A DNA stretch of 64,000 nt, from assembly GCF_016735115.1 (NCBI RefSeq), contig NZ_JAERQJ010000008.1, forward strand, positions 216,687 through 280,686. The letters run 5' to 3'. Source of the stretch: Aquimarina mytili (GTDB lineage Bacteria > Bacteroidota > Bacteroidia > Flavobacteriales > Flavobacteriaceae). Positions 53,052-62,578 of this stretch are shown piece by piece. The position numbers were made by a program, and so were the translations under genes. Each line of letters begins with the position of its first letter. Positions within the stretch are counted from its first letter, which is position 1. The notes below the pieces were generated by a model. That model had not been told where the DNA came from, did no database searches, and saw nothing but the letters and a program-made list of their open reading frames with translations.

Positions 53052-54260
53052 TTATTCTTCTACAATTTCGGGGTATAAAAAATTGTTATACGGAAATCGT
53101 GTTACATGAATATCTCTAACTTCTTTATATACTTTCTTCCTAAATTCTTCAATATTTCCTTTATTGATCGCCGAAATAAACAAAGCATTATCTCCTATTC
53201 TACTCATCCAGGTGTGTTTCCACTCTTCAAGCGTATAATGTGCTTCTGTTTTTTCTGTGGTTAGATCATCTTCTTCTATAGTTTCATGTTGATACGCATC
53301 AATTTTATTAAAAACCATAACGGTTCTTTTATCTGTACAATCAATCTCTCCAAGTATCTTGTTCACCGAGGCTATATGATCTTCGAATTGAGGATGAGAG
53401 ATATCCACTACATGTAATAACAAATCTGCCTCTCTAACTTCGTCTAGTGTACTTTTAAAACTTTCTACAAGCTGTGTAGGTAATTTTCTTATAAAACCCA
53501 CTGTATCACTAAGTAAAAACGGAAGGTTGCCAATAACCACTTTTCGTACCGTAGTATCCAATGTTGCAAAAAGCTTATTTTCTGCAAAGACCTTGCTTTT
53601 TGCCACGACATTCATTAATGTGGATTTTCCTACATTGGTATACCCCACTAAGGCTACACGCACAAGTTTACCTCGATTGCCTCGTTGAGTAGCCATCTGT
53701 TTATCGATAGTTTGTAATTTCTTTTTTAATAAAGAAATTCGATCTCTAACAATACGGCGGTCAGTCTCAATTTCGGTTTCACCGGGACCACGCATCCCGA
53801 TACCTCCACGTTGTCTTTCGAGGTGAGTCCATAATCCTGTAAGACGTGGCAATAAATATTGATATTGTGCTAACTCAACTTGAGTACGGGCATAACTGGT
53901 TTGTGCCCGTTGTGCAAAAATATCCAGAATCAAATTCGTTCTGTCGATAATCTTAGCCTTGAGAGTTCGCTCTATATTTCGGAGCTGACCCGGAGATAAT
54001 TCATCATCAAAAACAACAGTTCCTATTTCATTTTCTTCAACATATATCCTAACCTCTTCCATTTTTCCAGTACCTATAAACGTCTTGGAATTTGGAATAT
54101 CCATTTTTTGCGTAAACCTCTTCACTACTTCACCACCTGCAGTATAGGTAAGAAACTCTAATTCATCCAAAAACTCGTTTAATTTATCTTCGTCCTGGTT
54201 TTTGGTTATGATTCCTATTAGTACCGTTTTCTCGTATGCTATTTCCTTCTGTTCTAACAT
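53052..54260 (-). CDS. hflX: GTPase HflX
   Basis: A 402-residue ribosome-associated GTPase that rescues or splits stalled ribosomes. The N-terminal HflX domain (residues about 1-190) has the glycine-rich loop GTGKMEEV, FDDELSPGQLRNIE, TNLILDIFAQRAQTSYARTQ, LERQRGGIGMRGPGETEIET, and a coiled-coil linker. The G domain follows with G1 GYTNVGKST, G2 ATLDTTVR, G3 DTVGF, G4 NKID and G5 FISA. Length and motif order are typical. The promoter lies about 60 bases upstream; the gene converges on the DUF3078 gene with a 2-base gap. Identity is secure. Confidence 0.96.
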   Translation of the reverse strand: MLEQKEIAYEKTVLIGIITKNQDEDKLNEFLDELEFLTYTAGGEVVKRFTQKMDIPNSKTFIGTGKMEEVRIYVEENEIGTVVFDDELSPGQLRNIERTLKAKIIDRTNLILDIFAQRAQTSYARTQVELAQYQYLLPRLTGLWTHLERQRGGIGMRGPGETEIETDRRIVRDRISLLKKKLQTIDKQMATQRGNRGKLVRVALVGYTNVGKSTLMNVVAKSKVFAENKLFATLDTTVRKVVIGNLPFLLSDTVGFIRKLPTQLVESFKSTLDEVREADLLLHVVDISHPQFEDHIASVNKILGEIDCTDKRTVMVFNKIDAYQHETIEEDDLTTEKTEAHYTLEEWKHTWMSRIGDNALFISAINKGNIEEFRKKVYKEVRDIHVTRFPYNNFLYPEIVEE

Positions 54261-54317
54261 TAATTAAGGTTATCTTCTATATCTTATTTTATTATATTGT
54301 GCCTTCAATCAGGTGTA

Positions 54318-54351
54318 CAAAAGTACAATAATTATATGCTTTACCATCCAA
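54318..54351 (-). promoter_or_regulatory. promoter of hflX
   Basis: Minus strand: TTG at 54351-54349, 23 bases, TACTTTTG (54325-54318), matching TTG/TAnnTTTG; the -7 element is 58 bases before the start codon. Confidence 0.65.
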
Positions 54352-54385
54352 TAGCGTAGAGGGTTCTTATAAAAAACAATATACT

Positions 54386-55360
54386 ATGGCCAACAACTAT
54401 TATTTCCGTAAAAAAAACACTGATCAGTATACGGTAGCTTTTTATAATCTGGAAAACCTATTTGACACCAAAGATGACCCTTATACATTAGATGAAGACT
54501 TTTTACCAGATTCTGAAAAAGCATGGAACCTTAAAAGGTATGAGAAAAAAATCTTCAAATTAGGCACGGCCATTTCTAATATTGGATTTTCAAAAACTGG
54601 CAAAGCTCCTACATTGGTTGGTGTTGCAGAGGTAGAAAACAAAAATGTTCTTGAAGATCTAATTAACTCTAAGCATTTAAAGAATAAAAACTATGGTATT
54701 GTTCATTATGACTCTCCTGATGAACGAGGAATTGATGTTGGGCTCTTATATCAAAAGCAATATTTTGAAGTGACCCATTCAGAAAAAATACAGGTTTTGG
54801 TTGACAATGATAATGGAGAAAGAGATTATACCCGAGATATTTTGTGGGTTACGGGGTATCTAAATAGTGAGGAGGTTCATATTCTAGTTAACCATTGGCC
54901 ATCCAGACGTGATGGAGCAGAATTAACATCTTATAAACGTATAGCTGCAGCGCAAAAAAATCGCGAGATTATAGATCAGATTACTTCAGAAAATACAGAT
55001 GCAAAGATTATTATCATGGGGGACTTTAATGATGATCCCCATAGTGAGAGTGTTAAACAACACTTAGTTCAAAACGATCTTTTTAATCCTATGGAGCGAC
55101 TGCTTACCAGATATCGCGGCACTACAAATTATAGAAGCCAATGGAATTTGTTTGACCAAATTATCTTTAGTCATAACTTTCATAAATACGAAAAAGGAAA
55201 GCACTGCTTCTCTGACGCTTCTATTTTTGACAAAGACTTTTTAAAAATTTATAAAGGGCGCTACAAAGGAAATCCCTTTAGAACATATGTAGGAAGAAAA
55301 TATTTAGGCGGATATAGTGATCACTTTCCGGTGTATATGCGTTTGAGACTAAATAATTAA
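54386..55360 (+). CDS. endonuclease/exonuclease/phosphatase-family hydrolase
   Basis: A 324-residue EEP-fold enzyme with no signal peptide. Catalytic signatures: Asn in VAFYNLENLFDTKDDP, Glu in VGVAEVENKNVL, His in VNHWPSRRDG, Asp/Asn in IIMGDFNDDPHSE, and the terminal Ser-Asp-His (GGYSDHFPV). The NLENLFDT start is typical of a Bacteroidota group usually annotated as endonuclease. Members cleave nucleic acid or phosphodiester substrates with Mg2+; the substrate here is unknown. Single-gene unit with a hairpin directly after the stop. It shares the catalytic fold, but not the domain plan, with the giant secreted nuclease at 57384. Confidence 0.9.
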   Translation: MANNYYFRKKNTDQYTVAFYNLENLFDTKDDPYTLDEDFLPDSEKAWNLKRYEKKIFKLGTAISNIGFSKTGKAPTLVGVAEVENKNVLEDLINSKHLKNKNYGIVHYDSPDERGIDVGLLYQKQYFEVTHSEKIQVLVDNDNGERDYTRDILWVTGYLNSEEVHILVNHWPSRRDGAELTSYKRIAAAQKNREIIDQITSENTDAKIIIMGDFNDDPHSESVKQHLVQNDLFNPMERLLTRYRGTTNYRSQWNLFDQIIFSHNFHKYEKGKHCFSDASIFDKDFLKIYKGRYKGNPFRTYVGRKYLGGYSDHFPVYMRLRLNN

Positions 55361-55390
55361 AGGCTATGACCTCAACCATAGCCTTTAGAA
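55359..55390. terminator. terminator between convergent genes
   Basis: Perfect 10-bp stem AAAGGCTATG/CATAGCCTTT with loop ACCTCAAC, starting in the stop codon region of the EEP gene. T runs are short (TTTAGAATGTAATTATT on the plus strand, TTTAATTATTT on the minus), so efficiency is uncertain. Confidence 0.65.
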
Positions 55391-55401
55391 TGTAATTATT
55401 C

Positions 55402-56151
55402 TTAATTTGATCCTACATCTCCCGGAGGATTACTGGGTTGCTTTAAGGCTATTCTACCCCATCCGTAACCATTATTTGCAGCGTCATACCTAGAATCCCA
55501 TGTATCCCAACCATTTGCAGAGTTATTATCCAATGCTGCAATAGGATTAATGACTGGTTCTAAAAGTGAACTTCCGGAATATTTGTTTGCACTTAAAGGC
55601 TGCATTTGTTTGGTCATATCTACCTTAAACTTGTTGAATGCCCATTTATCTTTTCCTTTTAAGCTAATTGAAGCTGAACTTAATTCTACCCAACGCAAAG
55701 ATTGATCAAATGTAATGTCAATACCATAATAATCGGTTTTCCCTTTTTCTCGATCATCACCGGGATTGTTTAAATACACTGTCCAGTAATGCCAACCCGT
55801 ATTTGTTCGAAAACGAACTGTAGACTTTACAGCTCCGTCAGTGCCATCATATTTACCATTTCCTGTTCTGGTTGTTATTCTGTAGGTCCAATTTTTTGTA
55901 GATATCTTTCCCAAAGCTATTTCTTTGCTGTAATATTCTTGCAATGCTTCATTGAACATTCTAGAGGCCTCTTCCTCGCTTACATCTGCATCGAAGCTCA
56001 TATGCAAAAAAGGTCGTACCGTCTTTGTGATTACTTCTTCGGTTTGGATATTGTTAATTTCCAAAGCCTCTTCCGGTTTTTCGCAGGATAAGCAAATCAT
56101 AGCACAAATTGCTACTAATACAATTTTCTTTAATTGGTTTCGTGTTTTCAT
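55402..56151 (-). CDS. lipoprotein, PLAT/LH2-like, paralogue of the next gene
   Basis: A 249-residue lipoprotein with lipobox MICLSC (Cys23) followed by EKPEE. After a helical segment (VSEEEASRMFNEALQEYYSK) comes a beta-sandwich: YRITTRTGNGKYDGTDGAVK, TVRFRTNTGWHYWTVYLNNP, GDDREKGKTDYYGIDI, RWVELSSASISLKGKDKWAF. This pattern (short strand, TG, DG-x-V, E/K-G-x-x-D-x-Y, WV, W near the end) recalls PLAT/LH2 domains; the match is by eye. It ends in a Trp- and Asn-rich tail (NGWDTWDSRYDAANNGYGWG). Same architecture as the gene at 56332, 180 bases upstream, so the two arose by duplication. Function unknown. Confidence 0.72.
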   Translation of the reverse strand: MKTRNQLKKIVLVAICAMICLSCEKPEEALEINNIQTEEVITKTVRPFLHMSFDADVSEEEASRMFNEALQEYYSKEIALGKISTKNWTYRITTRTGNGKYDGTDGAVKSTVRFRTNTGWHYWTVYLNNPGDDREKGKTDYYGIDITFDQSLRWVELSSASISLKGKDKWAFNKFKVDMTKQMQPLSANKYSGSSLLEPVINPIAALDNNSANGWDTWDSRYDAANNGYGWGRIALKQPSNPPGDVGSN

Positions 56152-56331
56152 TTTAAGAGTTTCTTTAAATTATTTAATATGCGTGAATTATTAAATAAAT
56201 TTAAATCAAACGCTTACGGTTTTTTGATGCGAATTGATAGAGCTCCTTTTTGAATTGATCAAGGACAGATATCAATTGATAGGATGAATCTTCAGAAATA
56301 CAAAGCAATTATAATAGTGAACACCTTTGCT

Positions 56332-57048
56332 TCAAAATTTCAATTTTCCATAGCCTCCCCTTTTCTGATAACTATCCCAGCAAGTAGCACAAGGGCTATA
56401 AAGAAAAATATTAGGAAATGTATATATGTTGGTTGCACCATTAGCAGGTGCCGTTTGATCCTGTGCGACCATGTAGGTATGAAATTGTTTTACAAACCAC
56501 TCATCGGTTCCTTGTAATCGAATTGCAGAGGAACTAATCTGTACCCATTTTACCGCTTCACCGGGCAAAAAAGTTTTAAAGAGATAGTAATCCCATTGAC
56601 CCAATTCTCGCTCGTCAATCGACGGATAATCCAAAATAATATTTTTTGAGGCATGTGATCCTTTATCTGTATTAAAATATACAGAAGCTCTCACTTGGCC
56701 ATCAGTATCATTATTGGATTGAGCACCTGTTAGTGTTGCTATTCTGAAGAACCACTCTGTACTTAATCCCTTATTTTGAGTGGCATTTTTCTGTTTATAT
56801 GCTACTATTGCTTCATTAAATCTAGTTGAAGCTTCTTCTTCAGTCAAATTGGGATCATAACTTAGACGCAATACTGGTTTCGTTAGTTCAAATTCATTTT
56901 CTTCAATAAAAATATCATCCTGAACAAAATCTTTTTTATCATTCGTGTTTATAAATTCTGCTTCTCCGTCTGGTTGTTCGCATGATGTTATTAACAAAAG
57001 ACACAAAACAACCCCAAAAAAAACTCCAAAATTCCCCCGTTTTTTCAT
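56332..57048 (-). CDS. lipoprotein, PLAT/LH2-like, paralogue of the previous gene
   Basis: A 238-residue lipoprotein with lipobox LITSC (Cys23) followed by EQPDGE. The helical stretch LTEEEASTRFNEAIVAYKQK corresponds to that of the neighbour, and the beta-sandwich aligns throughout: FFRIATLTGAQSNNDTDGQV, RASVYFNTDKGSHASKNIIL, DERELGQWDYYLFK, KWVQISSSAIRLQGTDEWFV. The C-terminal tail differs (CATCWDSYQKRGGYGKLKF) and contains a CxxC motif. PLAT-like domains mediate lipid or protein contact, so a surface-binding role is possible. Whether the two genes form an operon is unclear: 180 bases without a clear terminator separate them. Confidence 0.72.
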   Translation of the reverse strand: MKKRGNFGVFFGVVLCLLLITSCEQPDGEAEFINTNDKKDFVQDDIFIEENEFELTKPVLRLSYDPNLTEEEASTRFNEAIVAYKQKNATQNKGLSTEWFFRIATLTGAQSNNDTDGQVRASVYFNTDKGSHASKNIILDYPSIDERELGQWDYYLFKTFLPGEAVKWVQISSSAIRLQGTDEWFVKQFHTYMVAQDQTAPANGATNIYTFPNIFLYSPCATCWDSYQKRGGYGKLKF

Positions 57049-57383
57049 TTTTATGTGTGAGTTTAATTAATCCAATACCCTAAAAATGATCATAGCGATA
57101 ATGCTCTTATCATTTTTGATACATCAAATTTAATCTTCTGATAATCAATATAACAGAGTTTAAAATCCCAATTTATCAGGGGTTGTTTTACCCTTTTTTG
57201 GAGAGGTTATTTCTAGAATATAAGATCCTTCAGAATTTCAAATCTTATAAACCCCTGATTTATAAAGGGCTCTGAGCAAAAATGTTAATTTGTTAATATT
57301 TTTTTAACATAACTAGGGTGCAAGAATCGTTCTAATGCCATACCTTGCGCTACGCAAAAAATCACACAAACAAACTAATTGTC
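57049..57383. other. gene-free stretch upstream of the secreted nuclease
   Basis: A divergent spacer. It contains the nested inverted repeats at 57175-57259. The -7 candidate nearest the nuclease start is TACCTTGC at 57340-57347, an imperfect match. Confidence 0.55.
57175..57259. other. nested inverted repeats
   Basis: Outer arms ATCAGGGGTT (57175-57184) and AACCCCTGAT (57250-57259), inner arms ATAAGAT (57220-57226) and ATCTTAT (57242-57248); the two right arms are one base apart. Could fold as a leader RNA or be a pair of operator sites 125 bases before the nuclease start. No T tract. Confidence 0.45.
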
Positions 57384-60300
57384 ATGAAATTAAAATTACT
57401 TTTAATTCCATTTGTCATTTCATGTTTTATGGGGACTCAAAATGGAAATGCGCAATCTGTTTTTATCAACGAAATACATTATGATAATGCAGGTGCCGAC
57501 GTAGATGAAGCTGTCGAAATCGCTGGATCGGCAGGAACTGATCTTACCAATTGGAGTATTGTTTTGTATAACGGATCAAACGGTTCGGTGTATAATACGA
57601 TCGCTCTTTCAGGAAGTATTCCCGATCAACAAAACAGTTTTGGAACCGTAGTAAACGTTCTTGCTGCTAATGGTTTGCAAAATGGCGGACCAGATGGGAT
57701 AGCCCTTGTTGACAACAACAATACCGTTGTTCAGTTTTTAAGTTATGAAGGTTCTTTTACCGCAACCGATGGGCCTGCATCAGGATTAACCAGTACAGAT
57801 ATTGGGGTATCAGAGTCTAGTAGTTCTGCTGTTGGTAGTTCTTTACAGTTGTCTGGAACAGGAACTACAGCTTCAGATTTCGTTTGGGAAGCCGCACTCG
57901 CTAATACGTATGGGCAGGTAAACACTAATCAGTTTTTTGGAACTCCAGTAGTTCTTCCATTAATCAACGAGTTTGTATTTAATCATTCTGGATCAGATAC
58001 CGACGAATTTGTAGAAATTAAAGCCGGTGTTGAAGCTGACTTAAGCGAATATTGGATATTAGAAATCGATGGTGATAGTAACTCTGCGGGTACAATTGAT
58101 GAAGTAATTCAACTGGGTACAACAGATGTTAATGGATATTTTACTACACCTTTTGGTAGTAATGTATATGAAAACGGTACCGTAGCCTTGCTTTTAGTTA
58201 AGAATTTTACGGGTACTCTTGGACAAGACTTAGATGCAGATGACAATGGCGTTTTTGATACCACGCCCTGGGAAGAAATTATTGATGATATAGGAGTTAA
58301 TGATGGTGGTGCAACAGATCAAAACTATGCTACCGTTACTTTATTACAATCTTTTGACGGAAGTACATTTACCGTTGGTGGTGCATCAAGATTTCCTAAT
58401 GGTGTAGACACTGATGCAGTTGCAGACTGGACAAGAAACGACTTTGACGGAAGCGGTTTACCAAGTTTTCCTGCTGCAGTAGCAGAACCAGGGGAAGCAG
58501 TAAACACTCCTAATAGAGAAAATGTAGTTGTCGAAGATACTGGCGGAGAAGATGCTGTACTACTTATCAATGAAATTGACGCTGATACTGAAGGGTCAGA
58601 CGTCTTAGAATTTGTAGAATTATTTGATGGTGGAGTAGGAAATACTGCTCTTGATGGACATATTCTTGTGTTCTATAACGGATCAAACGATCAAAGCTAT
58701 GCTACTTATGATCTTACTGGATTTACCACAAATGCTAATGGATATTTTGTAGCTGGTAATGCAGATGTTGCTAATGTTTCTATAGTTTTTCCTGGAAATG
58801 GATTACAAAACGGAGCAGATGCCGTAGCATTATACAAGACAGACGCTGCTAGTTTTCCTAACGGAACGGCAGTAACTACAGATAACCTTGTAGATGCAAT
58901 CGTATATGACACTAATGACAACGATGATGTAGAATTATTAGCGTTATTAAATGCGGGTGAACCACAAGTAAATGAAGATGATAAGGGAGATAAGAACTTC
59001 CACTCTGTGCAACGTTTCCCTAATGGATCTGGCGGACTAAGAAATACATCTACCTATACACAAGCAATTGCAACTCCAGGAGCTGCAAATACAAATGCCA
59101 CAGAAATCGTTAATCTTATTATTAACGAATTGGATGCAGATACTCAAGGTTCTGATGCTTTAGAATTTGTAGAATTATATGATGGTGGAACCGGAAATAC
59201 ACCTCTGGATGGATACGTATTAGTAAATTATAACGGAAGCAATAATACAAGCTACAATGCTTTTGATTTAGATGGTTTTTCTACTAATGCCGAAGGATAC
59301 TTTGTTATTGGTAATGCCGATGTTGCCAATGTTGATCTTGTAGTGCCAGGAAACTCTTTCCAAAATGGTGCTGATGCTGTGGTATTATATTTTGGTGATG
59401 CTACAAGTTTCCCTAACGGAACAGCTGTGACTACAGATAACATAATTGATGCTATCGTATATGATACAAATGATGCGGACGACTTAGAATTATTAGTATT
59501 ATTAAATGCTGATCAACCTCAACTAAACGAAGATGCAAACGGAAGTAAAGATGGAGAATCTTTACAACGTGTTCCAAATGGACAGGGTGGTGCTCGTAAC
59601 ACGAGTTCTTATGTTGCTAAGGCTCCTACCCCCGGTACAGATAATGATGGTGTAATTGTAACTCCGGGAGAGCCAATCACTATCGCCGAAGCGAGAGCCG
59701 CTGCCGAAGGTACGCCTGTAACTATTGCTGGTGTATTAACAGTAACTGATGCTTTTAATGGCCCTGCTTTTATTCAGGATGCCACGGGCGGTATTGCTGT
59801 TTTTGATGAATCGGTACAAGCAAATGCCACTTTAAAAGTTGGAGATTCTATTACTATAACTGGAGTTAGAGCTGCTTTTAATGATCAAGTACAAATTAGC
59901 TCTGTAGCTGATGTAGTAAACAACGGTCTTCCGCAAAACCCGATTACTCCTCTAGAAATTACGCTAGCAGAACTTGGTAATCATCCAGGTGAATTGGTGC
60001 GTGTGCTTAATACAACCTTCCCTAATCCTGGTGATCTTTTATTCGGAAATTCTAATTTTACACTTACCGATGCAAGTGGTACAGGGCAATTGCGAGTAGA
60101 CAATGATGTAGCATCTGTTGTAGGTAAAGCGCAGCCTGTTACATGTCCAGAAGTTACTGGAGTTGTAGGGCGTTTTAGAGAATCTTTCCAGTTATTGCCT
60201 AGAGCATCTGAAGATATTCCGTGTGCAGTTGAGTTTATTCCTCCTGGTGATACTGTAGGTTTTCCTAAAGAAGACACTTTTGATGTAGTAGCATGGAATA

Positions 60301-61997
60301 TAGAGTGGTTTGGAGACGAAAACAACTCTCCTGTTGGGCAAAACCCAATGTCTGATGCTATTCAAAGAGATAGCACTGCTACGGTACTTAGAAAATTAAA
60401 AGCTGATATCTATGCTGTAGAAGAAATTGCAGATGATGCATTATTTGCTGAGCTGGTAGCACAATTGCCAGGGTATGACTATATCTTATCTGATGCTTTT
60501 TCAAATCCTACAGGTACTCCGCCTTTCCAAAAATTAGGATTTATATACAATACCGAAACTGTTTCTGTAGTAAATACCAGAGCAATGTTTACTTCTATTC
60601 ATCCATTGTATAATGGCGGTGATGATTCTGCGCTTGTTAATTATCCAAGCGAGACGTCACGTTTCTTTGCTAGTGGTAGATTGCCTTTTTTAATGACCGC
60701 AGACGTAACTATTAATGGTGTTACAGAGCGTATTGATCTTATAGCATTGCATGCTAGGGCAAATAGTAGTCGTGATCCTCAAAACAGATACGACATGCGT
60801 AGGTATGATGTAGAGGTACTTAAAGACTCTTTAGACGTTAATTTTGCAAACAATAAAGTTATTCTATTAGGAGACTATAATGATGATGTAGACGAAACTG
60901 TTGCCGACATAGCTTCAACCGAATCTAGTTTCCAGGAATATGTTAATGATTCGCTTAATTACAACATTGTATCATCGGCATTAAGTGAAGCAGGATTTAG
61001 ATCTTTTGTGTTTAGAGAAAATATGATCGATCATATTGCTGTAACCAACGAGCTTAATGAAGCCTATATCGAAAACTCTGTTACGGTTCATTATGAAGTA
61101 TATGATAATGACTACGCTTTTACTGCATCCGATCACTTACCGGTTTCTGCACGATTCTTATTAGAACCTGAGTTTGTGGATAACGAATGTAAGGGAGCAT
61201 CTGTAGTTTCTTTTGATCAAGGAAGAAGAAGGGACGGAAGAAGAATATCAAGATATAGAAGCAATCCAGATCGAGCAATCGGAACACCTAGAGAACGAAG
61301 ATTTTTAAACTTTGTGAGTTTAGGGTTTGGAGGATCAATCACTATCGAATTAAATAATGAAATTTTTGACAATGCAGATACTAATGAATTTGCAGTGTTC
61401 GAGTCTACAGGATTCTTTAACAATATTCCTTGTAATTATTTCCCAGAATCTGCTGAGGTATTTGCTTCAACAGATGGTGTAGAGTTTGTTTCTTTAGGAA
61501 CTACATGCCAGGATGGCGAGTTTGACTTAGCAACCGGTAACCTGCGCTCTGCAAAATACATTAAGGTTGTTGATATTAGTGATAAAAACATTTTCCCTTG
61601 GTTTGCAGATGGGTATGATCTGGATGCTATTGTATGTTTAGAAAATGGAGAATCTATTCTTTCTAAAGAAGCTGTAGTCTATGCGGAAAACCCAACAGCT
61701 TTAGAAAGCGAGCTAATGAACGAAAAATTTGGACCAGAAGAGGTTAGCGTATCAGTATCTCCTAATCCGGTTACAAGTTATCTTTCTGTTGACTTTACTG
61801 CCTTCTCTGGTAATGATGTAGACATCTCTGTGACAAACATAACTGGTCAAACTGTATATAACCAGACGATACGATTAAATGTTGGACAATCTAAAGTATC
61901 TGTTGATATGGGTGGGTATTCAAGAGGTTTTTATGTCGTTAGAGTATCAGACAAAAGCGGAACGATTAATAAAACAATAAAGGTTCTGAAAAAATAA
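57384..61997 (+). CDS. giant T9SS-secreted nuclease with repeated lamin-tail-like domains
   Basis: A 1537-residue secreted protein; the ATG at 57384 opens the signal peptide (LKLLLIPFVISCFMGTQNGN). Order: several lamin-tail-like units (FINEIHYDNAGADVDEAVEI; INEFVFNHSGSDTDEFVEIK; LINEIDADTEGSDVLEFVEL; IINELDADTQGSDALEFVEL); an OB-like domain (EARAAAEGTPVTIAGVLTVT, GIAVFD, about residues 765-935); an EEP nuclease domain (VVAWNIEWFGDE about 970, AVEEIAD about 1010, LIALHARANSS, ILLGDYNDDVDE, ASDHLPVSARF about 1250); a beta domain (FLNFVSLGFGGSITIELNNE); and a T9SS type A tail (SPNPVTSYLSVDF, GFYVVRVSDKSGTINKTIKV). This is the layout of ExeM/NucH-like extracellular nucleases, used for DNA scavenging or biofilm DNA turnover. 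Units three and four are a near tandem duplicate. Confidence 0.9.
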   Translation: MKLKLLLIPFVISCFMGTQNGNAQSVFINEIHYDNAGADVDEAVEIAGSAGTDLTNWSIVLYNGSNGSVYNTIALSGSIPDQQNSFGTVVNVLAANGLQNGGPDGIALVDNNNTVVQFLSYEGSFTATDGPASGLTSTDIGVSESSSSAVGSSLQLSGTGTTASDFVWEAALANTYGQVNTNQFFGTPVVLPLINEFVFNHSGSDTDEFVEIKAGVEADLSEYWILEIDGDSNSAGTIDEVIQLGTTDVNGYFTTPFGSNVYENGTVALLLVKNFTGTLGQDLDADDNGVFDTTPWEEIIDDIGVNDGGATDQNYATVTLLQSFDGSTFTVGGASRFPNGVDTDAVADWTRNDFDGSGLPSFPAAVAEPGEAVNTPNRENVVVEDTGGEDAVLLINEIDADTEGSDVLEFVELFDGGVGNTALDGHILVFYNGSNDQSYATYDLTGFTTNANGYFVAGNADVANVSIVFPGNGLQNGADAVALYKTDAASFPNGTAVTTDNLVDAIVYDTNDNDDVELLALLNAGEPQVNEDDKGDKNFHSVQRFPNGSGGLRNTSTYTQAIATPGAANTNATEIVNLIINELDADTQGSDALEFVELYDGGTGNTPLDGYVLVNYNGSNNTSYNAFDLDGFSTNAEGYFVIGNADVANVDLVVPGNSFQNGADAVVLYFGDATSFPNGTAVTTDNIIDAIVYDTNDADDLELLVLLNADQPQLNEDANGSKDGESLQRVPNGQGGARNTSSYVAKAPTPGTDNDGVIVTPGEPITIAEARAAAEGTPVTIAGVLTVTDAFNGPAFIQDATGGIAVFDESVQANATLKVGDSITITGVRAAFNDQVQISSVADVVNNGLPQNPITPLEITLAELGNHPGELVRVLNTTFPNPGDLLFGNSNFTLTDASGTGQLRVDNDVASVVGKAQPVTCPEVTGVVGRFRESFQLLPRASEDIPCAVEFIPPGDTVGFPKEDTFDVVAWNIEWFGDENNSPVGQNPMSDAIQRDSTATVLRKLKADIYAVEEIADDALFAELVAQLPGYDYILSDAFSNPTGTPPFQKLGFIYNTETVSVVNTRAMFTSIHPLYNGGDDSALVNYPSETSRFFASGRLPFLMTADVTINGVTERIDLIALHARANSSRDPQNRYDMRRYDVEVLKDSLDVNFANNKVILLGDYNDDVDETVADIASTESSFQEYVNDSLNYNIVSSALSEAGFRSFVFRENMIDHIAVTNELNEAYIENSVTVHYEVYDNDYAFTASDHLPVSARFLLEPEFVDNECKGASVVSFDQGRRRDGRRISRYRSNPDRAIGTPRERRFLNFVSLGFGGSITIELNNEIFDNADTNEFAVFESTGFFNNIPCNYFPESAEVFASTDGVEFVSLGTTCQDGEFDLATGNLRSAKYIKVVDISDKNIFPWFADGYDLDAIVCLENGESILSKEAVVYAENPTALESELMNEKFGPEEVSVSVSPNPVTSYLSVDFTAFSGNDVDISVTNITGQTVYNQTIRLNVGQSKVSVDMGGYSRGFYVVRVSDKSGTINKTIKVLKK

Positions 61998-62025
61998 CCA
62001 AGCTGTTATAACATACTGCGTATAA

Positions 62026-62058
62026 AAAAGGCTGGATAATTAATCCAGCCTTTTCTTT
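62026..62058 (+). terminator. Rho-independent terminator of the secreted nuclease gene
   Basis: Perfect 12-bp stem AAAAGGCTGGAT/ATCCAGCCTTTT, loop AATTA, then CTTTTA. Confidence 0.9.
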
Positions 62059-62151
62059 TACTTGATAATCGAGATTTAATTACTCTAAGGCTTATCTCGA
62101 AATCAAAATTATTTCTAACCTACAACCTCGTAGGCTTCGCCCCAAGGCAGT

Positions 62152-62412
62152 TTACTTTTTGTTATTTTCGAGCTCGCGTTGCTTTCTTTTTTGTTCGCGT
62201 TCTCGTTTTCTAAGTTCTCTTTTTATTTTTCTAAGTTCTTTTTTAGACAATGGCTTAGTCACTGTCTTCTTTTTAGTCGTTTTGGTGACTACTGCGGTGT
62301 TTTTTGTTTCCGCTTTTTCGATTGTGGTTTCAGTTTCTTTCTTCTTTTCACCACATGCGATTATTGCTATTAAAAAAAGCCCTAGCAATAACCACTTTTT
62401 TAACGTTTGCAT
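62152..62412 (-). CDS. small lipoprotein with a highly basic tail
   Basis: An 86-residue lipoprotein. The ATG at 62412 opens onto the signal MQTLKKWLLLGLFLIAIIAC with the lipobox cysteine at 20; a frame reaching 43 codons further upstream adds nothing signal-like. The mature part has a short acidic/Lys region (GEKKKETETTIEKAETKNTA) and then a Lys/Arg-rich, probably helical tail (KKELRKIKRELRKREREQKR). Such proteins may bind peptidoglycan, LPS or nucleic acid; no family is recognised. Single gene; facing the nuclease gene. Confidence 0.72.
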   Translation of the reverse strand: MQTLKKWLLLGLFLIAIIACGEKKKETETTIEKAETKNTAVVTKTTKKKTVTKPLSKKELRKIKRELRKREREQKRKQRELENNKK

Positions 62413-62578
62413 AATACAACATTTTTGATTTGTACTATCTATATAAACGTAATATTGTAAAATTTGTTTTGTGTAGCATGTGCCACTACTATTTTCAATT
62501 TTCTGTAAGCATTGCCTAATTTCGAAAAATACAGAAACCATTCAATTGATCAATTGGCTGTTATCATCATATATGGTG

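Noticed and set aside
62159..62428. Plus-strand frames rich in Phe/Ser opposite the small lipoprotein
   Set aside because: They are the complement of the Lys/Arg/Glu-rich tail; the minus-strand reading has a clear lipoprotein signal.
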